This document shows positions 53,066 to 61,079 of a DNA stretch of 64,000 bases, in pieces. The position numbers were made by a program, and so were the translations under genes. The notes beneath the pieces were generated by a model, which saw only the letters and a program-made list of their open reading frames with translations, was not told where the DNA came from and did no database searches. This DNA comes from Pseudomonas sp. Irchel s3f7 (lineage in GTDB: Bacteria > Pseudomonadota > Gammaproteobacteria > Pseudomonadales > Pseudomonadaceae): NCBI RefSeq assembly GCF_900187615.1, contig NZ_FYDO01000025.1, positions 1 through 64,000 on the forward strand, read 5' to 3'. Position 1 is the first letter of the stretch, and every line of letters begins with the position of its first letter.

Positions 53066-53845
53066 TTAGATACTCATCACCATCTGCCCACTATCGATAC
53101 GCAACTCGACACCATTGATCGCCCGAGCCTCGTCGCTGGCAAGGAACAGCACACTGGCCGCCACATCCTCGGGCCGACACATGCGGTTCATCGGGTCGCT
53201 ATCGATAGTCAGGCGATTCGGGTCAACACCCTCGGGGAAACCCCCGCGGGTCATGTCGGTGAGTACGCCATCAGGGTGCAGGGTGTTACAGCGAATGCCG
53301 TATTTACGCCGCCGGCAAAGCACCGCCACCGAACGCGACAACGCCGCCACCGCCCCCTTTGAAGCACTGTAGGCCATGTAATCGTCACGCCCGGCCAAGG
53401 CCGCGATGGACGACAGATTGATGATCGAACCTCCGTTTTCCTTCATCAATGCAATGCCTTCGCGACAGCCCAGAAACACACTGTCTGCATTCACGCGCAT
53501 TACCTTGTGCCACTGCTCCAGGCTGGTGTCTTCAATCGAACCGCAGATGAGGATGCCAGCGTTGTTTACCAGGATATCCAAGCGTCCGTAGTGCTCGCGC
53601 ACATGGTCGATGACCTGGCGCCACTCACCTTCGCTGCTGACATCGTGGCGGATAAAGTCTGCAGCCGGTCCGATTTCCACCGCCAGAGCCTGGCCCGCCT
53701 CGACGTCCAGGTCGCTGATCAACACCTTGGCACCTTCGGCCGCCAGCAGCCGCACGCTGGCAGCGCCGATCCCCTTGGCGCCGCCGGTGACCAGCGCGAC
53801 CTTGCCGTGAACTCGGCCATTCTTGTTGTGGTGATTGAGGGTCAT
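53066..53845 (-). CDS. 3beta/17beta-hydroxysteroid dehydrogenase-like SDR
   Basis: A 259-residue SDR closely resembling Comamonas testosteroni 3beta/17beta-HSDH: FIRHDVSSEGEW (64-75), LVNNAGIL (92-99), DSVFLGCREGIALMKENGGSI (121-141), and the HPDGVLTDM segment. Catalytic residues are Ser146, Tyr159 and Lys163. It would interconvert 3beta- or 17beta-hydroxyls and ketones. Its start overlaps the upstream flavoprotein stop (ATGA), placing it third in an operon with two ketosteroid dehydrogenases. Confidence 0.83.
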   Translation of the reverse strand: MTLNHHNKNGRVHGKVALVTGGAKGIGAASVRLLAAEGAKVLISDLDVEAGQALAVEIGPAADFIRHDVSSEGEWRQVIDHVREHYGRLDILVNNAGILICGSIEDTSLEQWHKVMRVNADSVFLGCREGIALMKENGGSIINLSSIAALAGRDDYMAYSASKGAVAALSRSVAVLCRRRKYGIRCNTLHPDGVLTDMTRGGFPEGVDPNRLTIDSDPMNRMCRPEDVAASVLFLASDEARAINGVELRIDSGQMVMSI

Positions 53846-55545
53846 CGTGTCATCTCATGTGCGTGGGTCGTTTGAAGTTGCCGGTCGTGCGGGCGGGCGA
53901 CGGCGGCACCGGCTCGACGGCCGGAGAACACGCAGTCGGCCAAGGACAGGCCGCTGATGTACAGGTGCGAAGGAATCCCCAGGGCACTGCGCCCAGCCGC
54001 GTACAGGCCGTCGATCGGCTGGCCTTGCTCGTCCAGCACCGCGCCGCTGCGCTCATCCACGCGCAAGCCGCCCAGGGTCAGGGCACCGAGGGGGAATACC
54101 GGATTGGTCACGGAGATATCGCAGGCATAGAAAGGTCCTTGCTCCAGCACCTGGCGCCCGCCCTCGGACTTGCCGAACGGCTCCGGCGCCTCGCCACGGG
54201 CGGCGGCGTTGGCGGCCAGCACCGAGGCCCGCAGCACGGCAGGGTCCATGGACGTCGCGTCGGCCAGCTCGCTCAGGCTCTTGCCCTTGCGCACCTTGAA
54301 CAGCATCAGCGCCAGAGCCGGAAAACTCTGGAACCACCAGTAGCCACCAAACAGCGCCTCGCGAATGGCCTTCTTGCGCAACGGCGCATCCAGCACCAGC
54401 CACGCCTTACCGCCCTGCTCTTCCATCAAGGGTTGGCCGAGGGTGGCACCATAGACCTCTTCATTGCAGAAGCGCCGCCCCTCGCGATTGACCACAATGC
54501 CTTTGTGCCAACTGTACGGAGGGTTGAGGAATCGCCACGCCGATACCCGCTCAAGCCCACGACTCTGGCCGCCGACACTGGCACCCAGGCGCAAACCACT
54601 GCCATCGCAACCGGTGGCTCCAACCTTGAAGTTGCGCAGGAACTTCGGTGCATGCTGCTGAATCATCTGGCGATTGAAGATGAAACCACCGGTACTCAGG
54701 ATCACCCCGTTGCGCGCAAGCACCCGGCGTGACTGGGCGAAATCCCGTTCAAGCTGACAGACTTTCTGGCGAAGTTTGTTGCAATAGCCAGGGGCGAAGT
54801 TTTGCAATCGTTCGGCGCGGGCCGCCAGTCGTGCATGCAACTGCGCTTGCTTGCTGCCAACGGGCATACACCAAAACTCGGCACCCAGTACCCGCCCCCG
54901 GGGATCGATCACCAGCCGTCGCGCCGCCGCCTGCAACAGCGTCTTCGCTCCGGCCTTCAGGCACGCTGCCTTGAGGTGGGAATAGAGCACCGCGCCGCCC
55001 TGCCCCTTGCCCACGGTGCGATGCCCTCGTGGTGCCGGAGGCAGGGGACCACCGTGGTCAGGTACCAATTCGTTACCCGAGTAATAGAGGAAGTAGCCGT
55101 CGGGCGGGTACGAGGTCTTGCCCCCGCCCGGTGGCATCTGGTGGGCGTAGGGCGCGCCGTGGCTTTCCAGCCAATTGAGGTTACTCACGCTGTCATCACA
55201 GAAGCGCCGCAACGTGTCGTCACTGACAACGCCCTGGGTTTCGTGCTTGAGGTAATCGAACATGGCATCGGGACTGTCGTTAAAGCCCGCAGCCTGCTGA
55301 TGGCGAGTGCCGCCACCGGCGTAGACCACCCCACCACTTTTGGCGCTGGCACCGCCGCCGGTGAAGCGGTCGGCGATCAGCACATCGGCGCCTTGGGCGC
55401 GAGCTTCTAGCGCGGCGCAAGCACCGGCCGCGCCCCAGCCAACGACCAGCACATCGCATTCTTCGTCCCAGGTCACGCTGTTGCTATCAGCCACCTGCAA
55501 GGGCGGCAGCGCTTCGGTGCTGGGGAGGTTATCGGACATTGACAT
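53842..55545 (-). CDS. FAD-dependent 3-ketosteroid dehydrogenase-like protein (Delta4-type)
   Basis: A 567-residue flavoprotein of the KstD/fumarate reductase superfamily. The dinucleotide motif VLVVGWGAAGACAALEARAQG is near 32-52, and a second FAD contact is GLYAAGRSALGIPSHLYISGLSLADC near 520-545. This C-terminal motif differs from KstD and resembles 3-ketosteroid Delta4(5alpha)-dehydrogenases. It may set or remove the Delta4 double bond, which is needed before 7alpha-dehydration and for Delta1 dehydrogenation. AGGAG precedes the ATG; nine bases separate it from the kstD stop. Confidence 0.76.
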   Translation of the reverse strand: MSMSDNLPSTEALPPLQVADSNSVTWDEECDVLVVGWGAAGACAALEARAQGADVLIADRFTGGGASAKSGGVVYAGGGTRHQQAAGFNDSPDAMFDYLKHETQGVVSDDTLRRFCDDSVSNLNWLESHGAPYAHQMPPGGGKTSYPPDGYFLYYSGNELVPDHGGPLPPAPRGHRTVGKGQGGAVLYSHLKAACLKAGAKTLLQAAARRLVIDPRGRVLGAEFWCMPVGSKQAQLHARLAARAERLQNFAPGYCNKLRQKVCQLERDFAQSRRVLARNGVILSTGGFIFNRQMIQQHAPKFLRNFKVGATGCDGSGLRLGASVGGQSRGLERVSAWRFLNPPYSWHKGIVVNREGRRFCNEEVYGATLGQPLMEEQGGKAWLVLDAPLRKKAIREALFGGYWWFQSFPALALMLFKVRKGKSLSELADATSMDPAVLRASVLAANAAARGEAPEPFGKSEGGRQVLEQGPFYACDISVTNPVFPLGALTLGGLRVDERSGAVLDEQGQPIDGLYAAGRSALGIPSHLYISGLSLADCVFSGRRAGAAVARPHDRQLQTTHAHEMTR

Positions 55546-55553
55546 ACACGCTC

Positions 55554-57263
55554 CTATCGCTGGCTGGCCAAGTGGTTGGCGGCGACATAGCCGAAAGTCA
55601 TCGCCGGCCCCAGGGTGCCACCCGCGCCCGGATAGCTGGTGCCCATCACCGACGCCGAGCAGTTGCCGATGGCGTACAAGCCGGCGATGGTCGTGCCGTC
55701 ATCACGCACCACCTGGGCGTGCTCGTTGGTTAACAGGCCACCCTTGGTGCCGATGTCACCGGCATCCAGGCGCATGGCGTAATACGGACCTTTGCGCAGC
55801 GGCGCCAGGCAAGGGTTGGGCTTGACGTTGCAGTCGCCGTAGTAACGGTCAAAGACGTTGCCGCCACGGGCGAAGTCGAGGTCGACACCGCTTTGGGCAT
55901 AGGCGTTGACCTTGCTGACGGTGGCTTCCAGCCCGGCACTGTCGACGCCGATCTGCCGGGCCAGCCCGGCCAGGGTGTCGGCCTTCCAGTACAGGTTGTT
56001 GAGCCACTCTTTGCGCAAGCGGCTGTCGGGCATGATCTGGCCGGGCATCAAAGGGCCCATGGCGTAGTTGAAGCGGAAATGCGCGTCGAAGACCACCCAG
56101 GCCGGCACCGACTTGCCACCGGTTTTCTGGTTGTCCTGATGCATGGCATCGACGAACTCCAGGTACGGCGCCGCCTCGTTGACAAACCGCTGCCCCTCAC
56201 CGTTGACCACGATGGCGCCAGGGAACGCTCGCTCGGCGAAGATCCCCCGGGGCTTGTCCTCTCCCGGTACGGCAATGGTCGGCGCCCACCAGGCCCAATC
56301 CATCAATGCGGTGGCCGCGCCCTGAGCCATGCCTGCTTCCAGCGCCGCGCCAGTATTGTTGCCAGGCGGTGTCGCGCTCCAGGACTTGCGGGTCGGCTTG
56401 GGCAGGTACTGGTCGCGCAGCACCTGGTTTTGTTCGAAGCCACCCGAGGCCAGAATCACCCCCAACCGCGCGCGCAGTTGCAGCTCGGCGCCGTCACGCC
56501 GCACGGTGATGCCGCTGATCCGTCCGTTGTCAGTGATCAGGTCGCAAAAATCGGTGTTGAGCCACAGCGGCACATTGCGGTCCATCAGCGAGCGACGCAA
56601 CGAGGCGACCAACGAACTGCCCAGGGACGCACGGCGATCAATCTTGCTTTTGCGCCGCCACTTGAAGTCCAGCTTGTAGCGCAGCATCAGTTTCATGATC
56701 AGCAGACGCCAGCCGAAACTGCGGGCCATGACCTTGTGCGCATCACGCGCCGTCCAGGCGATACAACCCATCAGCAGCGTTGAAGGCGACGGCTTGCGCA
56801 GGTTTGCCAGTTCGTCACCCAACAGACTGGTGTCAAAAAATTCAGGGTCCAGGGTTCGCCCACCGGCAAGGGCTCCCGGTAGATGCGGATAGTAATCAGG
56901 GTATTTGGCCGCTACTGCATAACGCACCCGACTGTTACGGGTGAGCAGTTCGATCATCTTTGGCGCATTGTCCAGATAGGCACGCAGGCGCACTTCATCG
57001 ACATGCTCCCCTGCCGCCGCCTTCAGGTAGGTCAGCGCCGTGGCGTAGCTGTCGGTGCCACTCATGCGCGCGAAGTAATGGTTGTTCGGAATCCAGATAC
57101 CGCCGCCGGAGATCGCCGAGGTGCCACCATACTGGTCGCTTTTCTCCACCACCAGCACGCGCAACCCCTGGTCGGCGAGGAACACCGCCGAAGTCATCGC
57201 ACCTGCACCCGAACCGACGACGATCACGTCGTAGTGGGTCTGAGACTGAACTTGAGCCGTCAT
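55554..57263 (-). CDS. kstD: 3-ketosteroid Delta1-dehydrogenase
   Basis: A 569-residue flavoprotein. The FAD motif VIVVGSGAGAMTSAVFLADQG is at 13-33. The C-terminal SYPGAGGTLGPAMTFGYVAA segment holds Tyr544 and Gly548, matching the Tyr487-xxx-Gly491 pair that polarises the 3-ketone in Rhodococcus KstD1. It desaturates C1-C2 of 3-ketosteroids, so that with C9 hydroxylation ring B opens. The ATG chosen leaves a direct FAD-binding N terminus; its ribosome site is weak. A perfect operator lies 99 bp upstream. Confidence 0.85.
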   Translation of the reverse strand: MTAQVQSQTHYDVIVVGSGAGAMTSAVFLADQGLRVLVVEKSDQYGGTSAISGGGIWIPNNHYFARMSGTDSYATALTYLKAAAGEHVDEVRLRAYLDNAPKMIELLTRNSRVRYAVAAKYPDYYPHLPGALAGGRTLDPEFFDTSLLGDELANLRKPSPSTLLMGCIAWTARDAHKVMARSFGWRLLIMKLMLRYKLDFKWRRKSKIDRRASLGSSLVASLRRSLMDRNVPLWLNTDFCDLITDNGRISGITVRRDGAELQLRARLGVILASGGFEQNQVLRDQYLPKPTRKSWSATPPGNNTGAALEAGMAQGAATALMDWAWWAPTIAVPGEDKPRGIFAERAFPGAIVVNGEGQRFVNEAAPYLEFVDAMHQDNQKTGGKSVPAWVVFDAHFRFNYAMGPLMPGQIMPDSRLRKEWLNNLYWKADTLAGLARQIGVDSAGLEATVSKVNAYAQSGVDLDFARGGNVFDRYYGDCNVKPNPCLAPLRKGPYYAMRLDAGDIGTKGGLLTNEHAQVVRDDGTTIAGLYAIGNCSASVMGTSYPGAGGTLGPAMTFGYVAANHLASQR

Positions 57264-57362
57264 TGTTGTTATGCCATTAGCTGAGGTCAGAAAGAAACCG
57301 CCGACCACGCAGGGTGCGCTGGCGGAGTGCAGCCCATGATCGGGGCTGCGGGGGGATGGGCT

Positions 57363-57380
57363 CATCGTCAAAGTGGACTA
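57363..57380 (-). promoter_or_regulatory. Island operator motif before kstD operon
   Basis: Minus-strand TAGTC-CACTTT-GACGATG, a perfect match. The extended segment differs by one base from the site at 7589, including the neighbouring CCCC. Confidence 0.72.
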
Positions 57381-57389
57381 GGGGGTGCC

Positions 57390-57547
57390 CAGCTGGCTTA
57401 CCAGCGATACGGTCGGCACATCCAACATCTCACTCGCCTGACACACCGCCTTCGCCGGCAAGCCGGCTCCTACAGGGGATCACCGTCAGGCGCAAATCCC
57501 GGCAACGCCCAATAAACCTGTAGGAGCTGGCTTGCCGGCGCCTACAG
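57390..57547. repeat. Degenerate and intact REP sequences
   Basis: A degraded REP (CAGCTGGCTTACCAGCGAT), an inverted core ending GCCGGCTCCTACAGG near 57476, and a final CTGTAGGAGCTGGCTTGCCG (57518 on) fill the gap between amidase and the kstD operator. Confidence 0.75.
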
Positions 57548-57561
57548 GGTGAGGGGGCGGG

Positions 57562-59130
57562 TTAAAGAGTGGCACGTCTGGCAGCCCACGGGTGGGCCTG
57601 TTCCAGTTGACTGGCCAAGCGCAGCAGCACGTCTTCGCCACCCAGGCGAGCGGTGAACATCATGCCCACCGGCAGGCCGTCGTCGCTCTGGCCCAGCGGC
57701 AGAGAAATGGCCGGCTGGCCGCTGACATTGGCTATCACGGTGAAACCGGCGCTGCCCATGGCCTGATGGACGTAGCTGTCCCAAGGCTGGTCAAGCGACA
57801 ACAGACCCAGCTTCGGGGTCAGGCTGCCGGTAACCGGCGACAGGATCACGTCGTAGCGTTCGAAGTGCTGCTCCATCGTCGCGCCAATACGCTCGAATGC
57901 TTGCCGCGCGCGGTACAGGTCTTCGCCGCTGGTCGCTTTCGAACGTTCGAGATTGACCAAGGTGATCTTCTCCAGATCCTGAGCCGTGGCAGCCCGTCCG
58001 AGTACCTGCTCGCGGTCATGAATCTGCACACGCAATGCCATGCCGAGCGCAGCGCCATGGGCACCGAACAACTGGCGTGGATCGATGTTCAGCGTCAATT
58101 CGTCGAGTTGATGCCCAAGGGCCAACAGTTGCTTGATGGTCTGTTCCAGCGTGGCGGCAATCGCCGGGTCCAAGGGGGCGCCGGTCAGTGATTGGCGCAC
58201 CACGGCCACGCGCAACTTGCCCGGATCACGTTGCAATTCTTCAATATAAGGCCGAACCAACGGTGCGCACCAATAGGCACTGCCCGCCTCATGACCCTGA
58301 CCGGCATCGAGGAACAGCGCGGTATCGCGCACCGTGCGCGACACCACATTGGCAGCGCTGGCTCCAAACGAACCCTCGAATTGCAGTGGCCCGCTGGGGG
58401 TGCGATAGCGGGTCGGCTTGAGCCCGACCACGCCGCAGTACGAAGCGGGAATGCGGATCGAACCGCCGCCATCAGTGGCATGAGCCACGGGAACGATCCC
58501 CGCCGCCACCGCAGCGGCCGAGCCCCCCGAAGAACCGCCTGCGCTCATGGCCAGGTTCCACGGGTTATGAGTCTGGCCCCAGGCCAGGGATTCGGTGGTG
58601 GTGGTCAAGCCGAACTCGGGGGATGTGGTCTTGCCGAATGGCACCGCACCAGCCTGCTCGTACCGGGCGATCAGGGTACTGGTGCGAGCAGCGGGCGGTG
58701 AGTCCTTGAACATCCGGCTACCGTTACTGGTGATCGTACCTTGTAGCGTGGTGTTCAGGTCCTTGAACAGCAGCGGCACACCGGCCAGAGCGCCCTGGTT
58801 ATAGGTGCCGGCGGCGCGACGCTGGGCGAGCAGTGTACGTGCGTAGGCTTCATGCAGCATGTTCACCGCATTGACCTTGGGGTTGACCTCGTTGTAGCGG
58901 GCCAGCGCCGCTGCCAACAGGTCCTCGGCGCTGAGTTCGCCACTGCGGATTGCCTGGCTCATGGCCCAGGCATCCATGGCTTGGTAGTTGCTCGCCGACA
59001 GCCCCGCCGCGCGGGCATCGGCAAACCGTCCCAGAAGCCCGACGCCGACAGCCACGGCACCGGCCTTGAGTACGCTGCGGCGCGGCCAGCCGGTGATGGA
59101 GTTGAGTGGTGCGTTTTCGTGGTTATCCAT
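57562..59130 (-). CDS. Tat-exported amidase-signature hydrolase
   Basis: A 522-residue amidase-signature enzyme. The N terminus WPRRSVLKAGAVAVGVG (twin Arg17-Arg18) followed by ARAAG is a Tat signal, so the enzyme is probably periplasmic. The Ser-cisSer-Lys triad appears as Lys123 (LLFKDL), Ser200/201 in GGSSGGSAAAVAAG and nucleophile Ser224 in DGGGSIRIP. It hydrolyses an amide. In a bile-acid island a glycine or taurine conjugate is an attractive substrate: cleavage outside the cytoplasm would release the free acid for CoA activation. That assignment is inference. It has no operator motif of its own. Confidence 0.82.
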   Translation of the reverse strand: MDNHENAPLNSITGWPRRSVLKAGAVAVGVGLLGRFADARAAGLSASNYQAMDAWAMSQAIRSGELSAEDLLAAALARYNEVNPKVNAVNMLHEAYARTLLAQRRAAGTYNQGALAGVPLLFKDLNTTLQGTITSNGSRMFKDSPPAARTSTLIARYEQAGAVPFGKTTSPEFGLTTTTESLAWGQTHNPWNLAMSAGGSSGGSAAAVAAGIVPVAHATDGGGSIRIPASYCGVVGLKPTRYRTPSGPLQFEGSFGASAANVVSRTVRDTALFLDAGQGHEAGSAYWCAPLVRPYIEELQRDPGKLRVAVVRQSLTGAPLDPAIAATLEQTIKQLLALGHQLDELTLNIDPRQLFGAHGAALGMALRVQIHDREQVLGRAATAQDLEKITLVNLERSKATSGEDLYRARQAFERIGATMEQHFERYDVILSPVTGSLTPKLGLLSLDQPWDSYVHQAMGSAGFTVIANVSGQPAISLPLGQSDDGLPVGMMFTARLGGEDVLLRLASQLEQAHPWAARRATL

Positions 59131-59219
59131 GGTGATGAGCGCGCCCTGATTGTGGGTTGTTAAGGGATTGAGGTCCTGCTCCTTGTGGGAGCGGTATTCA
59201 GACGGAACAAGGCAGATGA

Positions 59220-59420
59220 TCACGCGACATTAAAGCGTGCCGACAACTGATCCAATGCCCGCGCCAGTTGTTCCAGGTCCGCGGCGGCCACCGCGCTGCG
59301 CCCGGCGTTGGCCGGCAGCGCTCCGATGCCGGTCGAGACACTCTCGACCCGGCTGACCATTTCCCGCGTGACGCGCACCTGTTCGGTAATCACGGCGGCA
59401 ATGGTGTCCACGCTGCGGAT
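59220..59420 (-). pseudogene. Remnant of a methyl-accepting chemotaxis protein C terminus
   Basis: About 66 codons ending in a stop resemble the last helix of a chemoreceptor: SVDTIAAVITEQVRVTREMV, then RVESVSTGI, and the closing LEQLARALDQLSARFNVA typical of Pseudomonas receptors. The signalling core and sensor are missing, and the upstream frame runs into unrelated DNA by the aldehyde dehydrogenase gene. A larger receptor gene was probably lost when the island formed or rearranged here. Confidence 0.55.
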
Positions 59421-59446
59421 GAGGGCGCAAGGCCCCCGCGCTGAAA

Positions 59447-60883
59447 TCAGTCGGAGGTGACCCCGGCCAGCATGGCCGCCAGGTAGTGCTCGCCATAAGG
59501 CGGCAGCAGGCCCCATTCGCGGCGCGGGTCATGGGCCGACGCCTTGAATACCGTGCGCATATGACTGAACTCGAGAAAGCCTTCGCGGCCATGGTAATGA
59601 CCCATGCCCGAAGCGCCGACACCACCGAACGGCGCATCGTGCAAAGCGGCATGCATCATCACATCGTTGAGGGTGACGCCGCCGGACAGGGTGTGCTCCA
59701 GCACATGACGTTGTTCTTGTGCATCCTCGCCGAAGTAGTACAACGCCAGCGGACGCGGTCGGCCGTTGATTTCAGCGATGACCTGATCGAGGTCGTCATA
59801 GCTGAGCACGACCATCGCAGGGCCAAAGATTTCCTCGTGCATGATCAGGCTGTCCGGAGCCGGATCGATCACTACGCGCAGCGGACGACGACGGTCCTGG
59901 GTATCCACGGCCAGAGGTTCGGGCAGGCACTCAATACGCGCACCGCGTACCTGCGCGTCCTCGATCAGGTCCTCGACCCGGTCCAGATGACGCTGGTTGA
60001 CCACCGCCACCACATCCGGGTTACCGGCCACTGTCGGGTTGAGATCGCGATAGACACTGCGAAGCGTGTCGAGAAACGATTCAAGTTGAGCCGTGGGCAC
60101 GTAGACCAGATCCGGGTTGATGCAGACCTGCCCACCATTGCAAATCTTGCCCGCCGCGATGCTGAAGGCCGTTTTGTTCAAGTCAGCCGTACGCGAAACG
60201 ATCACCGGCGACTTGCCGCCGAGTTCCAGGGTCACCGGCACCAGGTTTTTTGCAGCATTGCCCATCACTAGCCGGCCAATCGCTGTACTGCCCGTGAACA
60301 CCAGGTGATTGAAGGGTTGGCTGCTGAATGCTTCGCCCAGTTCCGGCCCACCGTTAACCACCGCCACCACCAGCGGATCAAGGTATTCGGCGCACAGGCG
60401 CGCCACCAGTTCGGCGGTGCGAGGCACGACTTCGGAAGGCTTGAGGATGGCCCGGTTGCCGGCCGCCAAGGCCGAAGCCAATGGGCTGAACAATGTGTAC
60501 AAAGGCGCGTTCCAGGTCCCGAGGATGCCCACCGTACCTTTCGGCTGGTGCATGACCCAGGCCCGGGCGCCGAGCTGGTCATAGGGGGAAAACATCTCGC
60601 GCGGTTCGTCCTGCATCCATTCCTGCAAATGGTCACGGGCATATTTGAGCGAGGCCAGTGCACCCAGCACGTCATTCATCAACGAAAATCCGGCGGGCCG
60701 CCCGCCAAAATCCAGGTCGATCGCCGTGGTCAATGCTTCGTGGTTTTGGACCAGCAGGTCGATCACTTGCTGCAGCCGCTGGCGGCGGGTGTCGGCGCTG
60801 ACACTGCCAGCGCTGGCAAAGGCGCTTTTCTGTTGCGCCAGCAGGCTGGAAAGGTCTTGGACACAAGATGCGGCTGTACTCAT
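59447..60883 (-). CDS. Coniferyl-type aldehyde dehydrogenase (side-chain aldehyde candidate)
   Basis: A 478-residue NAD(P)-dependent aldehyde dehydrogenase. Glu220 in TLELGGKSP and Cys254 in GGQVCINPD are the catalytic pair; the coniferyl aldehyde dehydrogenase group shows TWNAPLYTLFSPLASALAAG near 123-142. In cholate-degrading Pseudomonas the first side-chain aldolase releases a C22 aldehyde that a dedicated dehydrogenase (Sad) oxidises. This is the only aldehyde dehydrogenase of that kind in the window and is the natural candidate. AAGGGGATAACA precedes the ATG, and a symmetric operator lies 86 bp upstream. Confidence 0.8.
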   Translation of the reverse strand: MSTAASCVQDLSSLLAQQKSAFASAGSVSADTRRQRLQQVIDLLVQNHEALTTAIDLDFGGRPAGFSLMNDVLGALASLKYARDHLQEWMQDEPREMFSPYDQLGARAWVMHQPKGTVGILGTWNAPLYTLFSPLASALAAGNRAILKPSEVVPRTAELVARLCAEYLDPLVVAVVNGGPELGEAFSSQPFNHLVFTGSTAIGRLVMGNAAKNLVPVTLELGGKSPVIVSRTADLNKTAFSIAAGKICNGGQVCINPDLVYVPTAQLESFLDTLRSVYRDLNPTVAGNPDVVAVVNQRHLDRVEDLIEDAQVRGARIECLPEPLAVDTQDRRRPLRVVIDPAPDSLIMHEEIFGPAMVVLSYDDLDQVIAEINGRPRPLALYYFGEDAQEQRHVLEHTLSGGVTLNDVMMHAALHDAPFGGVGASGMGHYHGREGFLEFSHMRTVFKASAHDPRREWGLLPPYGEHYLAAMLAGVTSD

Positions 60884-60969
60884 TGTTATCCCCTTGCAGG
60901 TTGGCTCGATGGCCGTTGAGCGCCCGATGCGCCTGGCGCCACCCTAGCCTCGCCGCCACCTGCGCCGCC

Positions 60970-60987
60970 TCGTCCAATCGGACGAGG
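60970..60987. promoter_or_regulatory. Palindromic operator variant
   Basis: TCGTC-CAATCG-GACGAGG keeps the GTC-N6-GAC core. With two more bases it becomes the perfect palindrome CCTCGTCCAATCGGACGAGG (60968-60987). It lies between the divergent aldehyde dehydrogenase and flavin reductase genes. It may be a second site for the same regulator, or a TetR-type operator for the repressor at 63392. Confidence 0.5.
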
Positions 60988-61001
60988 CCGTACATTAGCG
61001 T

Positions 61002-61019
61002 TAGTCCGTTGAGACGATG
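61002..61019 (+). promoter_or_regulatory. Island operator motif before flavin reductase operon
   Basis: TAGTC-CGTTGA-GACGATG, a perfect match, ending 60 bp before the reductase start. It differs from the site at 8104 by one base. Confidence 0.75.
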
Positions 61020-61079
61020 TTCTGCGCCTGCAAACGCACAATACTGGCCATACGAAAACCCCACTCCATGAGGCCAGTC

